Below the pieces are notes generated by a model, which was given only the letters and a program-made list of their open reading frames with translations, did no database searches and had not been told where the DNA came from. Source: Oxytricha trifallax (lineage: Eukaryota > Ciliophora > Spirotrichea > Sporadotrichida > Oxytrichidae). Taken from it: a stretch of DNA of 64,000 nucleotides. Every line of letters begins with the position of its first letter. Position 1 is the first letter of the stretch. This document shows, in pieces, positions 25,948 through 38,297 of the stretch. The stretch is taken from NCBI GenBank assembly GCA_000711775.1, contig ARYC01000157.1, forward strand, positions 1 through 64,000, written 5' to 3'. Made by a program: the position numbers and the translations under genes.

Positions 25948-26574
25948 ATGAATTAATTAAGGAAACTAAACCTTAAATAATTAAAAATAATATCAAATAG
26001 TAAAACTAAGATTTCATACATAAACGTGAACACTAGGGAAGTTAACTTGGAGCAACGGAGGCATAGTTATATGCAGATTATCAAGAATATGAGAATAAAT
26101 ATTAGAAAGTAGAGAATTAGTTTTATTCTAAATGGAATCATACCCTAACCTTTACAAGATAGTCTAAGAGATAGCTGTGGCTACTAGCCAGAACATAAAT
26201 TTCAACACGAAAAATTATCAAGCTCTGCTTTAAAAAAGTGCCTCACATTCTCAAATGAAAAAACCAAGAACAAAAATTTGAACGATCAAGGGAACTAAGG
26301 GAGTGAAGCAGATATTTTATATTATGTTAATATATTAATAAACAACTAAATGAGTCTCTTGACCATAGAAGAATTAGCTATTGACAATTAAATAATCTCC
26401 ATCAAAGAATCCTCAAATTCAAGACTCTTGCTAAACATGTAGGCTACATAAAAAACAAGTCACCCAAGACATCGCTCAACTTAAAATCGTGACGTTTAAA
26501 TCTTATTTTATGTTATTCATTTTTAATTTAAAATATACGAGTTCTCCTTAATAAACTAACTAAAAAAAGAATGA
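25948..26574 (+). CDS. Open frame of 208 codons, hypothetical
   Basis: ATG 25948 to TGA 26572-26574 in the UAR=Gln code. Moderately GC-richer than flanks; polar, K/N/Q-rich product (for example VNTREVNLEQRRHSYMQ and IIPQPLQDSLRDSCGYQ). Downstream to about 26740 another frame reads ISETDKRTTETEVGDLQTR, KTRDKKLKKWKPPKK, a basic tail. It could be a gene with a final intron or a germline-limited frame. No family recognised, and length alone is weak evidence in this genome. Confidence 0.4.
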
Positions 26575-26740
26575 TTAATAACCGGATTATCATTTCCGAG
26601 ACAGATAAAAGAACAACTGAAACAGAAGTAGGAGATTTATAAACAAGAAAAACCAGAGATAAAAAACTAAAGAAATGGAAACCACCGAAAAAAGTGCATA
26701 ATAGGTTTATATCCTAATCATGTTTTATTAGTAAGTAAGT

Positions 26741-27635
26741 TAAGACCTTGATACATGCTAATTATTACTATTCTTTTCCAATTTTATAGAAATATTTGAG
26801 TAACAACCAATGATACTTCCACCTTTCTTAAATTAATAGAGCGGCGACCATTCAAACTGTAACTCACCTATAAAAGCTGCTTACTTGAGATGCTAAGACA
26901 ACGCAAAGAATGTTTTGAAGTTACCCTTTTTTCCTTTTCGTGTGTTAAAAAGTTGTTGAAGCTATAAAAAATAATAATGATAATTTTTTTATCACATTAT
27001 CAGGCGCTATAGTTATGAAACTTTAAAAATATTAGTTTACTTATTTTGGTATTAAGTGTATTATTTTAGCACTAGAGACTAGCATTATCTTAAAATATTG
27101 TCCAAAATAATGAAGCTAACAATATCCTTATTTAAAAATTCGTCAAGACATATTTGATAAGTTGTTATGGAAATTTTATTTTGTGATATTTAATGTTTAT
27201 TAAAAAACGGTTTTAGCTCATTAAAGGTAAATAAAATCATTCTAGATTTATATGCAGATATTTAATGTTTTGTTTAATTTGCATAATAGAATCCCTTTGA
27301 AAGAGTTCTACTGCAATATGTAGAATATTTTACTAATTTACCTTACCAGATACTTGAAGATTTTGAGTTTTGTTAAGAATATCAGAATTAAAATCAGATC
27401 AAGCTTTTTAACTTTTTAAACATCAATAACAGAATTAATAATTGAATTTACTTTGTACTTCATAAGTGTTTTTCACTTAATTGTTTATGGGAAATAAAAT
27501 ATGTTTATAGCTTATTGAGTTAATATTTCACTGAAATCAATGATTGAAAATACAACTAATACAACATAAATTAACTGGAGCAATTAAGAATCAATAATAA
27601 AATTAAATAAATATTAAATAATTTAAACAAGGATA
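26741..27635. other. AT-rich sequence without supported genes
   Basis: A/T-dominated apart from a small GC-richer patch at 26815-26940 with no convincing frame. Confidence 0.4.
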
Positions 27636-27649
27636 AATAATATGTGTAT

Positions 27650-28301
27650 TATTAAATTAGAACCCAACTTAATATACGAGATGACGAAATTCAACACTCA
27701 ACCAAAGTCCATCCGTAGAGTTGCGTGGTAGTGGATTACCTTACTTGCAAACAAGCTCCGTTTCAAGTAGCAAGCCACTAGTGGTCTCGCTGGCCTGCTA
27801 GTTTAATATTATTTGAATTCTTAAATGGAGGCCCTCCGTGTTTCCATCGAGTTCTTCTTTCCTCTAGTTGAGAAAAACTTGGTTAAGTACCAATCCCAAG
27901 TCAAAAGATGGAAAACACAAAAGCAGAAATAAAACCAGCACGACCCAGTCGTCCTAGGAGAATAAGACGCAGAAGAAGAAAATGATACTAAACCTCGACC
28001 CCATTAGACGGTACTGCTTCCTTTCCGTTCTAAGCCTGGAATCGGAGTCAACTTCGAGTATAAGCCTTATACTCCTATTAACTAGGTACCCATTAACCTT
28101 GACCTAGCTTAAGTCATGACGTCAAATAAAGATCCAGCCCGGTATATTTTAAAATCTGACCAGAATTTGATTACAGATCAGCAACCTAATCAATACTCGA
28201 TTTACGCTGACATAGAAATGATGGATGACGACTTAGCTCTTGAGGACTCAGATCCTTCGGTCGTAGATTACGACCGTCATGTTAAGAAAAAACCTTCGTG
28301 A
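27650..28301 (+). CDS. C-terminal part of retroelement protein, truncated at 5' end
   Basis: Continuous frame in the UAR=Gln code to TGA 28299-28301. It contains internal TAA/TAG codons at plausible Gln positions. An ATG at 27642 lies inside the target duplication, so it is host sequence. The product includes MTKFNTQPKSIRRVAWQWIT, a basic/Gln-rich linker (VKRWKTQKQKQNQHD), an acidic patch (GEQDAEEEND), LLPFRSKPGIGVNFEYKP and an acidic C-terminus (DIEMMDDDLALEDSDPSVVD). No catalytic domain is visible in the ~217 residues retained. The frame has no lesions, so the insertion is recent. Confidence 0.65.
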
Positions 28302-28435
28302 AAACGAATCAGCACTTTGCCCTGCTAGGGACATGCTGTACCAGGTAGAAGTTGGCTAAGCCACACCTTCAAAAGGACTCTGTCCTTTCAAAAGTGATAT
28401 GCTCAGGGGGTCTTGAACCCTCGATGCGAGTTAAT

Positions 28436-28578
28436 TATTATTTATTTATTATTATTTATTTATTTATTTATTTATATATTTATTTATTTATTTATTTATA
28501 TTTATTTATTTATTTATTTATTATTTATTTATATTATTTATTTATTTATTTATTATATTTTATTTATTTATTTGATTT

Positions 28579-28673
<95 letters not shown>
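28436..28673. repeat. (TTTA)n microsatellite tail
   Basis: About 240 bp of TATT/TTTA units with a few interruptions in its first half and perfect units in its second half. Follows the 3' UTR of the retroelement-like insertion and stops exactly at the right copy of the 14-bp duplication, so it is best read as the element's 3' tail. Translated frames through it are artefacts. Confidence 0.9.
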
Positions 28674-28675
<2 letters not shown>

Positions 28676-28687
28676 TAATATGTGTAT

Positions 28688-31460
28688 AAATAATGCAACA
28701 GACATTAACATAAAAATATCTACCAATCAAGAGCAAAGATACTAAGGTCTACAAATAAAAGTTATTTTGCAGTATCATAAAAAAAGAGAATTTAAAAATT
28801 AAATAAATTAGATGCAAAAAGTTTAGTTTATTAAAAAATATATAAATATCAAATTTAATTATTAAAATACTAAAAAATAAAAAATATATAAATTAAATTT
28901 TAATTAACCTGTAATATTTAAATTGGCAAGCTATTAAAGTATAATTTGGAAAATAAGAAAATGACTTCCAAAAAAAATAAAAGAATGATAAAAGAAACTA
29001 AAGATAATTAAGAACTTATAAAAGATAGAAATAAAAAAAATAAAAAATATTTGACTTTATAATTTTAATAATAATATATATACATTAACGTCAAGGTTTT
29101 AATATGTATCACAGTTGAAAAAAATTTGCAAATGACTTAAAAATTTCAAATGCCTTCGATCAAAAGCTCTTTTAAGGTTTTATAATAAAAAGAGTGAACA
29201 ATAAAGAATCAGCGATCAAATATAAATTTCATTTTTAGTTTAAAAAAATATATAAAATCTAAATCAACTTATAAAAATTTACTACACATGCTGCAAAAAA
29301 CATCAAAGATCATGCTAACTTATGATAATTAATTGCTTTATTATGATATGACACTGAACTAAGATTGTTTGAATATAAAATATACTTCAAGTATTGGTAT
29401 TATTCAAAGCACGGTTTGTAAGAAGAGTTATTCTTCAGGTACTATTAAACAATTGCTCTACAACGGATTTGACTTCGATTCAAGACTGTTGAAACATAAA
29501 ATTTTAAAATGAAAATTTCATGCATTGTCACCAAACTATTTTAATACGTGGTGTAACTTTCGCATAGCTCAAGTAAAATAAGAAAATTTCTGTATATTCA
29601 AACCATGAAATCCAATTATAACTATCATTTAATAGCTCAACATTAGTTGCTTCACCCCCTATTCGATATATAGAAACGAATGTTCGAACAAAAAATTATA
29701 GAAATTTATAGCAATATATTTAAACAAATTTATTACGTGTTTGCAACATCTACCAAGAGCATGTTTACATTTATCCATACCACGGCATTTAAGAGATGGT
29801 TATTTATAGGTTCTATTTAGCAATGACTCTTTCAGGTTTTTGACATTAAACAAAGATTTTTCTTGATCATATTAATTTAATTAGATATTCTAAAGCAATG
29901 CCAACAAATATTATTTAAACGGATGCAAAATCTTTCCTATCATGATTTCCTATGTTTTTAAGTGATCCAGAGCTCTACATGCAAGAAGAAATACCATTTA
30001 GGTGCTGTTAAGTAGCATTTTCACCAGAGTTATAGCATTTCTTCAGTGATTAAAAAGGATTCCAGCTATCAAATATAAATTCTTCATTTGTTTACATTAT
30101 AATATTATTAATTTTTATCTTTGTTACAAATCAATTACGTCATGTAGTGCAATTTCTCCCATGGCCAGTCAAATCTATATTTTAATTATATGCTGATTTT
30201 ATATATAAACTGGTATAAATATTATCCTTTTGATAAAACTTTTAATTACATATTAAATATTAACAATAATTCAAACAAAAACTTAATTTATCCTCAAAAT
30301 ATTTGAAACATTTAGTTACGCATCTTAATTTAATTTATTGTTTACGCTGATTAAGATTTTTTAATAATTTTATTAAAAAGAAATTAAATAATAAAAAAAC
30401 CAATCATTTAATAAAATTTAAAATTTGAAATTTGATCTAAATTAAAATGCAGCACTAATATAAAATAATAATATAGTTTTCATTATAAGTAAAAAAAATT
30501 ACTTTAGTAAAATAATAATTTTTAAATTATCAGAGATATTTTGGCTATTGAGTAAATGCAGATCTTTATTTGTAAATGTTTTATAGAAGTATAAGATATA
30601 AAGTATAGTAATAAATTAATTTTCATTTCATTTTTAAAAAGCTTGAACCATACAATAAAGTCATAATCCTTTAAGAATCAAGAAAATTTGATAATAATTT
30701 ATTTTTTTAAATAGTGCTAGACAAGTATATATACAATTATAGAGTAAGTAAAAATTAATCCGTTTAAATTAGGATGGTGCTGCATTGCATTTCAATTATT
30801 AAGAAATACAACATTCTTAGAAAGTAGGTAGTTCCTTTAATTATCAGTATCACTTAAAAAAGTATTTACCATTTATATTAATTTATTAGGAATGTAAATG
30901 TATAGTACAATTTCTTATAATTTTTTTATTCTAACATAAAAAATTTAATATGAATGATTTTTATAAATTAATCAATTGAAATCCATAAACCTTTTGTTGT
31001 CTAAATTAAATAGCAGATTTAAGTAGTTTCTAAGAGTCTCCTACGCAATAAAGAAATCTCATAGACAGCTACTATTAATATTTTAAAATTTATTTACTTC
31101 TTAATATAATAGCTCATATAAATTACTTAATAAATTTAATCTTTCTTCTAAGAAAATATATTTATTTTAAATAATGAAGATTCGGAAAATCACTTCAAGC
31201 ATGAATTAAAATTATAAAACACCAATAATAATAATAATAGACTAGCAAATAATTCACATTAATTCAAATTATTTTGACAAAATTGTGTGTGTTAGAAATA
31301 AAATATAAACCCCATTAATCTGTAAAGAACACACATTTTTTAAACAAGCAAAAATTGGAGTTGATAACATAAATATAAGTATAGTAATAAAAATTAACCA
31401 TATAGGATCTAAGGGACCCCGATTATAGACTGGTAAGAGAGCAAATGCATTATGAATTCA
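28688..31460. other. AT-rich sequence without supported genes
   Basis: About 2.8 kb of A/T-dominated DNA. No convincing frame, element end or RNA gene. Confidence 0.45.
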
Positions 31461-31600
31461 ACTTTTTCTGTTCATATTAGACATAATATGTTTCTTCTTC
31501 TTCTTTTCCTGTTTCTCAGGTATACTTGCTTTAATCTTATCATATTAGGGATTATTATGATAAGGTTTTCCTTATCATATCTCCACTCAACTCCAACTGT
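31460..31600 (-). CDS. Small Lys-rich coding-like segment
   Basis: Minus strand reads GKPYHNNPQYDKIKASIPEK, then QEKKKKKHIMSNMNRKS to TGA. GC is higher than in the flanks. It overlaps an inverted repeat (CTTATCATA / TATGATAAG at about 31525-31560). Could be the last exon of a gene running leftward, or chance; it lies ~380 bp upstream of, and divergent from, the protease-like gene. Confidence 0.3.
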
Positions 31601-31977
31601 GGAGAATAAGAAATAATAAAATACTAAAAAAACCTGAATAATTAATGAAAATCCTTTAGTTTTATATTTATTATTATTTAAAGCTGAAAATTCTTTAGTT
31701 AATACTAGGGAGATAAATGATATAATATAAATATAAAAGGAAAGTTACTTGAAACTTATATTGAATTTGACTATTAATTATTATTATTTAATGCTGAATG
31801 GGATTGTTAGTTAATTAAGGAAGCTGAGGAAATTATGTACGATGCAATTAACAGTCACATTTGTGTTAACTTGGGTATGTCTTTGATGATTTCACAAAGT
31901 AATTTTAAAAATTATTGTTCTTAATATATCATTTTTCGAATCCTATAATCAAAAGATTTAACAAATCTAATATCAAG

Positions 31978-33630
31978 ATGGAGGAATAAAAATAGAGATT
32001 ACACCATCAGAGAGACAATCAACAACAGTTCAGCCGAGGGAGAGGGTACAGAGATAACAACGGTTAAAAGAAGGCATAGTTTTGGTAGAAAGTGAAGGAA
32101 ATCAGATTTGACCATAGAGATAGGAGTAAAGACTAAGAAGCCATAGGAATAAGGGAAGACAGAGGCTAGAAAGTCCCACTAAACAAACAATTGGGATTCA
32201 AAAGCAGACTGAAGATTGGACAATCAAATCCAAGCAAGAAAATCAACAAGACGCAACCTTAGAGAACTTTATATGACAGACACGAAGACGGCTCAGCCTG
32301 TGTACAAGCAGATTAGATGTAACTGAAGAACCTGATAGACCTATCAGAAGTCAAATGTCAAGACTTTGACAAAATCATACATGCGAAGAAGGGGTGGTAG
32401 CCACTTGTCACGAGAATGGTAGTGATAGTATGCTGCCCAAGCACTAAAAGCAAAATAGAGAAAGCTTTGGTCAGAAGAATACAGGATAGGGAAGAGGCGA
32501 GGAGAAAAGGGATGAGAGAACAAGACTTGTGGTCAGAAAAACAATAGAATCATTGGAGAGAAATCAACGAGAAGTGGCAACACGAGGACATGATGCACGG
32601 AAGACACATTCAAGAGGAAACCATGGAAGTGTGTCTGAGACAAATAGAAGAAGCTCAGTTTTGTGACTAGAAGATATCAAGGATGATACTACCACCTATA
32701 GTCATGAACGACAAGGGAGTAGCTTAGATTGAGAAACTTATTGGGGCAACGAACTGGAAAATAGAAAACAGCAGATTCTGGAGAGAATCATAAGATGTTA
32801 AGAGTGTAATAATCCCAATTAGCTGTCAGAGCATCTTGAAGAATTGCAGGAACTGGGTGGTACTTAAAATCGACAAGGACGCAGGACAAGTAGAGATCTA
32901 CGATACGAGAAGGGAAATAGGGAGCCTCGCGATAATCCAGAAACACTTGGATCAAATAAACCAAATGATGGTTGAAATCATGGGTAGAGAGTACCAGGTA
33001 GAAAAGATACAATACAAACCTGAGACCAATTAAGTGAGAGACCCGGAAGACTGCGGACTAATATCAATCCTGATAATGAATCACCTCGCGTTGGAACTCA
33101 GAGGAGAGCCAGTATTCCAAATATTTTCACAAGACTGGATAAAGATGTAGAGATACTATCTTCTATTCAACCTGGAGGTCGGCCACATGAAAATGGAGAT
33201 TGGGAAATCAGGCGTTAATATTCAGGAAAGAGATTTGGAGCAGATCACAAACAAGAGAAATGAAACACTCTGGCAAGAAGAGAACAGATCAGAGTAAACT
33301 TACTTCAATACGTAAGTGGATACATGGGATGAGCTAGTCTTAAATAGCGTACGCTAATCTCATATGGAACTCTACAAGGGAGACAACGAAGGGAACTTCA
33401 GCGAAATAGATGAAAACCCAACAGTAGTCGATGATTACATTTTCCCAAAAAAGTTAGACAACGATGGAAGCATTCGGAGTGGAATAATCAAGCCAAGACT
33501 CGTCCAGAACACAACATCTAATTAGGCGACAAACATTTCAGCAGTGGAGCAAACAGACAAGATGGAAGTGGGAGACCAGAAACAAAACTTAAATGAGGAA
33601 GAGGAAGGACAATAGGATAAATAATATTGA
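31978..33630 (+). CDS. Ulp1/C48-type cysteine-protease-like protein, intronless germline frame
   Basis: ATG 31978 to TGA 33628-33630: 551 codons uninterrupted with UAR as Gln, far beyond chance, in a block of clearly higher GC. The N-terminal ~115 residues are R/Q/K-rich (HHQRDNQQQFSRGRGYRDNN). A central charged, coiled-coil-like region follows (DREEARRKGMREQD...). At residues ~270-375 is a Ulp1-like core: PISCQSILKNCRNWVVLKID, VEIYDTRRE and PEDCGLISILIMNHLALELR. Known C48 enzymes have HW, Asp, Gln and DCG; here the DCG Cys and the Asp are present but the HW position reads NW, so activity is uncertain. The C-terminal ~150 residues are acidic. No intron, excised segment or terminal repeats were seen. 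It could be a germline-limited gene, or a protease from an unrecognised mobile element. SUMO deconjugation would be a family-based guess. Confidence 0.75.
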
Positions 33631-34000
33631 GTGATAATTGTAAGGATTTACATTTCGCATTCTATATCTCAACAGTGTATTTGAGAATTTATATTTACCT
33701 TAAGTTATTATCTATCTATCTATATCATTTTGCTCACGATATATATATCTTTTGGTAAAATGGTAATCCTCAAATAAAATTTCTGGGGCGTCCAAGTTAA
33801 CTTGAAGGAAAATAGGAATATGGGTTTCTGGTAAAATATCATTTATGTATAAGGTGTGCTGTTAAATTGAAATTATAGTTATAAGATAGATTCTTCCTAG
33901 TGAAGTAATCATCCTATTGTTCAAAGATAATTCTGTTTTTGTAGTAGTCAAGGGTATTTATTATTAGAAAGTTAACTCTTATAGTATTAAATTGTTATAT
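33631..34000. other. Intergenic sequence downstream of the protease-like gene
   Basis: Composition drops back towards AT-rich, with a short TATC tract at 33711-33726. No supported gene. Confidence 0.4.
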
Positions 34001-34590
34001 TGACTTGTATCCTTTAACTATTTTTATTTTTATTATGTCAAGGACTAATTATTGGGTTAGTGAGTTATCACCTTTCTCCAACTACTTCGTCAGGATCTTG
34101 AATCCTCTTATTTAGTACTAGAATATCTTCTTTAGCGAAGTCTGAGACTTTTTGTCATTCTCTGAAGTAGTCTATCGTATCAAAGATTCTTGGCAACTTC
34201 TGTAAGCCTAGCTAGGTAAAGGAAATTGATTATGCCGTGTTTTCTGGAAGTTAAGCTGTTTATCTTTTGGTGTTTTGGAAATTGAATAGGAGCAGGAATT
34301 TATTCCTCTATTTTTCTAACCCTTAAATATCATTAATGAGGAGGCGATTCTCACTTATTTACTGCCATGATGAATCTTAGATTAATGTAGATGAGCGAAG
34401 TGGTGTTAAGATTTTTATTGAGTTTGGAGCTGGGAGCATTAAAGGAGTTTAAATTTCTCATTTGTTTGGAGAAGTGGCAAGTGTGTCTTAGAATTTTTTA
34501 ATTATCTATTGGAGTTTAGAATTAAGTTAAACGACCTTGCTCTTTTACAAGTTTTTTTCTAGGACATAGAAGTTGGTTTGGTTTCAAAGA
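34000..34590 (-). CDS. Coding-like island, unknown product
   Basis: On the minus strand two frames read as protein with few or no stops: RHTCHFSKQMRNLNSFNAP, SKLNKNLNTTSLIYINLR (about 34580-34370), then SQAYRSCQESLIRQTTSEND, KKSQTSLKKIFQYQIRGFKI, LTKQLEKGDNSLTQQLVLD (about 34250-34020). Raised GC matches their extent. The frame change and a TGA near 34360 imply introns, excised segments or indels. No family recognised. Confidence 0.4.
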
Positions 34591-35259
34591 AGCTTCTTCT
34601 CAATAGTGTTAAAATAATCTTTTCGTTTTTAATCATTTTTAACAAAAATTTTAATCTCTCTACTATGATAAGACTCCAGTGTTAATAATGAATATATTAT
34701 TATAAGACTTGCATTAAATATTCAAAAATGGAGCTTCTTGTGAGCTATATTATAATCACCTTGTCTTTGTACTGCCAGTATACAAAATTTATTTAATTTA
34801 TATTATAATGATTCATTAATTGTTAAAATGTTTAAATGGATATATTGTCTCTATAAAAGGAACAAGTCAGACGTGTAAGCTTGGTTTAGCCAATTAAATT
34901 TATTTTTAATATCAGTATTTTTAGAATTAAAGCTTAATAAATTGATCTAATCTCCAAATCTTGCTTCTTAATTAAAATATGCGGTTTAATATTATATTTT
35001 ACAATCAAATTTAAGAAAGCAAATCTATAAAGAATACACATAATCCCTAAAAGTTATGTATTAAAAGAAATGTATTCACTAAAAAGGCAAGATATCAAAA
35101 GCTTAAGACTTCCGTTAATCTTGACCGTGATATAAATCATAATATAAAAATGAAAATTCAATAGAAGTAAGTAAATTTATCTGGAATACGGAATCATAAA
35201 ACAGAAAAATCTCTTAATCAAAATACTGGAAAAAAATCTTCAATATAATAAGATAAATC

Positions 35260-35752
35260 GGGGGGGGGGAAGTTTCCTGCACCGGTTTATGATAATAAAA
35301 AAATTTTAGGGAAGTTTCCTGCACTCTTTTATATTTTTTTAATTTTTATTTTTTAATTAAATTAATCTTTATAAAAACTATCAACTAACTTCAGGACTAA
35401 TTTCAACATTTAATTATATTTTAATTTTTTAATCAATAGTCAATATCTCTCTTCAGATTCCAACAACTCTGACATTTTTCATCTAATATTTATAGGTTCT
35501 GTTATAGTAATTCCAAATATTTTATCCAATTTTTATTGAAATTCTGATTGAATTTTTCTTTTTCTTACCATGCCTTTATAATGTAAGACTATATTTTCTT
35601 TAACTACTTCAATGATGAGCGATATGCCCTTAATATTTAATGGGTAAAAAAATATAAATTTTGTTAATTTATGTCAAATTTATTAATTTTAACATAAAAA
35701 AATTAAAGCGTGCAGGAAAGTTCCTCGAGTGCAGGAAACTTCCCCGCCCCCC
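35260..35752. mobile_element. 493-bp terminal-inverted-repeat element (MITE-like), 8-bp target duplication
   Basis: Left end is ten G followed by AAGTTTCCTGCAC; right end in reverse complement is GGGGGGCGGGGAAGTTTCCTGCAC. The element is flanked by a perfect 8-bp direct repeat GATAAATC (35252-35259 and 35753-35760). The AAGTTTCCTGCAC unit is present twice at each end (second copies near 35318 and, as GTGCAGGAAAGTTCC, near 35710). The interior is AT-rich and noncoding. An 8-bp duplication fits hAT-like or Merlin-like elements by family knowledge; the transposase source is not in the window. Confidence 0.85.
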
Positions 35753-35760
35753 GATAAATC

Positions 35761-36665
35761 AATTAAAAATGAAATCAGATTTGATCTAAAGTTATCATAA
35801 AATTATAGTCATTTTATATATAGCAGAACTTCAATTTAAAATATTAAAAATTATTATTATAAAAAGCTATATACAATTTAAAGTAGAAAACTTTAATAGT
35901 TTAAACAAGTAACCGAATTAAATTTTAAAGTCTAGATAGTAATGGCTCAGATTAAAATCTACAATAAACTCAACTATATAATTAAAAATAATTTATTCGA
36001 AATTAAAATCGGAATAACAGTTGTAATGATAACCATCACTATCAGTAATCGCTTCCTATAAAAACATTATAAATTTTTTTTAATGTTTTATCTATAATTA
36101 ATCCAAAAATCTAAGGAATTAAAGAACTCAAACAGAATAGATACTGATTTAATTTAATTTTAATTGAGAGATAAATTAATAGCAAAAATTATAAGTAAAA
36201 AAACATCTAGAAATTGTAACCTTATGTCTGAAAATGCAAGGTAATATATTTTATTGGCTCAATGTTTTTAATTTTATTTATTAATTATTTATAATCTAGG
36301 TAATACTAAGCAAAATACAGTCTCCATCTTGAACTTTAGCAACAACAAGCGAGAAATTCTTTATCTCGTTATAAAATTAATATTAAAAAAGGTATGCAAA
36401 CGTGGATAGTATAAAAAAAGATGGAATGGGTTAATTAAGCATATTTAAGATAATAAATTATTTTATTAAAATTAGATAGGCTTAAATTTATTTATTATTG
36501 CAAAGTATATTTTAAATTAGGAATATATTGTTATTTAATTTTTATGTTATGCAATAATAAATTGTAATTAGGATTATATTGGAGTTATTTTATTTATTGG
36601 ATTATTCCTTGTTGATATGATAACGTCCAATATTAAACAAATAATATAATAAAAATGATAATAAA
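35761..36665. other. AT-rich sequence without supported genes
   Basis: A/T-dominated DNA between the small inverted-repeat element and the next island; nothing recognised. Confidence 0.4.
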
Positions 36666-36669
36666 AGAC

Positions 36670-37380
36670 TTAGAAGTCATTAGATGGTGTTGATATAGCA
36701 ACTGTGATGTAATAGTTGCAGCTTTAAATCAAGATGCAGTACTTTCTCAGCACATTACACGCAGGGTTATGTTTGAGAAAATTCCGTTTTGCCCAAATTT
36801 TAGACTAAAATAATTCTTCATAGTAACTGATGTATTGGTATCAAATTGACTAAATATCATTAGACTCAGAATATTCCCAACATTTTAATTAAAAATAATG
36901 ATAAAAAAATACAATAGCTGCTGTTGCTAATTAAACTTAGTGTGTTGAAATTAGTTCCACAAGTTGCTTTAACTAGATACTTAAGGCAACAACGACACAG
37001 ACTCTATATCTGATTTTATAGGCTTTGGAGCTAATTACTCTTCTAGTTGAATATAATCATACAATCGGAAGTATCTTGATATATTAGTTTGCTTACCAGT
37101 TCCTCATGTGAAGCATCTGGAATATATTGTGACTTGGCTACCTTGTTATTATTGTTTAAGTTGTTTGCGGAGATATTAGAATATTATCACACTTACTCCT
37201 CTGATGATGGACCGTGTATTTTTAGTAACTTGCTCTTAGAGATTCAAAAGAACTTTGACATAAATCCCTAAAATATAAATTACTCCTAAGCTTAGTTTCG
37301 TGTAATCTATGCTTATGTCGTCCATAGTAAGCTTCTTATCTATTGTTTGGAAAATAAAATTTGTAAGTCTTTTATCAAAT
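36670..37380 (+). CDS. Coding-like island in two blocks, unknown product
   Basis: Block 1 (about 36680-36900) reads LDGVDIATVMQQLQLQIKMQ then RKFRFAQILDQNNSSQQLMY, WYQIDQISLDSEYSQHFN to TGA. Block 2 (about 37085-37380) reads SCEASGIYCDLATLLLLFKL, FAEILEYYHTYSSDDGPCIF, SNLLLEIQKNFDINPQN and ends KICKSFIK at TGA. Between them a third frame (ALELITLLVEYNHTIGS) is open over 37020-37090. Blocks probably belong to one plus-strand gene split by introns or eliminated DNA. No family recognised. Confidence 0.45.
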
Positions 37381-38297
37381 GAAATAGTTACTACAAAATG
37401 ATGTGAATTTGGGATCATTGATAAGGTGATTGCTCAAGAGAGATATCGAAAAGTATAAAAATAACTAAAGTTTCAAAATTATATCCAGTTGTAGCAATAT
37501 CTCTTTCACATGTTAATACATTAATCTCCTCAATATGTTTTTCTCATCTTATTTAATTAAAACCTTTTTAAAATGTCTTATTTTAATTAAAGTTTTTGAG
37601 CTCTTTTATTTACTATTATTTTTGGGATAAGTATTAACTTTTAAATATAATTATTATGCATATTTGGATATGTTGTTAAAATTAATCTAGCTGAAAGGTC
37701 ATTGTCAATAAATCTAAGTCAATTAAAGTCGCCCTATGTGGCTATTATTTAATAATATTTGGTTCAAAATTGGTTATCATAAGAACAAACCAAAATTTTG
37801 AACTCAATAAATATATTTAAAAATTATATTTTTTTTACAAAAAAGCCACTACAAATACCTTATAAATGAAATTGTTCATTAATTCATAAAAAATTGTTGT
37901 ATTTGTGGCAAATGCTTACACTGATAAAAATTTTGATTAGTTTCTTTGATAACTTAAGTTACCATAATTGAATAATTTATCTTTAAAGTCTTCACTTGCT
38001 AATATATATATATAATGTTTCGAGACTTTTTCTTCATAATTATTAAAAATATCAAATAATTAATGTTTATTTTACTTTTTTGTTTTTAAATATTAATGAC
38101 AAAAATTAAACAGACTCATCACGCTTAGTGAGATGCCAAAATGATTTTTACACATAAATCTAAGCAATATGATGTTCTATAGTTTATTATTTAATAAAAA
38201 AGAATAAATTTCTATTATCCAAAATGTTTGCTATATTTTATTTAGCAATATATTTGTGTTTTTAACTTGAAATTTAACAAATGAAGGCGACAACTGA
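37381..38297. other. AT-rich sequence without supported genes
   Basis: A/T-dominated; nothing recognised. Confidence 0.4.

Larger units (their letters stand above)
27636..28687 (+). mobile_element. 5'-truncated non-LTR retrotransposon-like insertion with target duplication
   Basis: A GC-rich block (27655-28430) followed by a (TTTA)n tail is flanked by a perfect 14-bp direct repeat, AATAATATGTGTAT, at 27636-27649 and 28674-28687. The inserted part is 27650-28673 (1024 bp). A target duplication of this size, an unbroken C-terminal coding frame starting right at the insertion edge, a short 3' UTR and a simple-repeat tail are the hallmarks of a 5'-truncated LINE-type insertion by target-primed reverse transcription. 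I do not recognise reverse transcriptase or endonuclease motifs, so family assignment is inferred from structure. Confidence 0.75.

Noticed and set aside
28380-28430. Possible tRNA T-arm (GGGTTCAAGACCCC on the minus strand) at the end of the GC-rich block
   Set aside because: No acceptor, D or anticodon arm can be placed, because the neighbouring sequence is the TTTA repeat; could at most hint at a tRNA-derived 3' end.
28352-28745. Two overlapping frames of ~110 codons rich in Leu/Phe/Ile/Tyr
   Set aside because: They are translations of the (TTTA)n tail and carry no biological signal.
32788-33012. Minus-strand 74-codon frame
   Set aside because: Antisense shadow of the protease-like gene.
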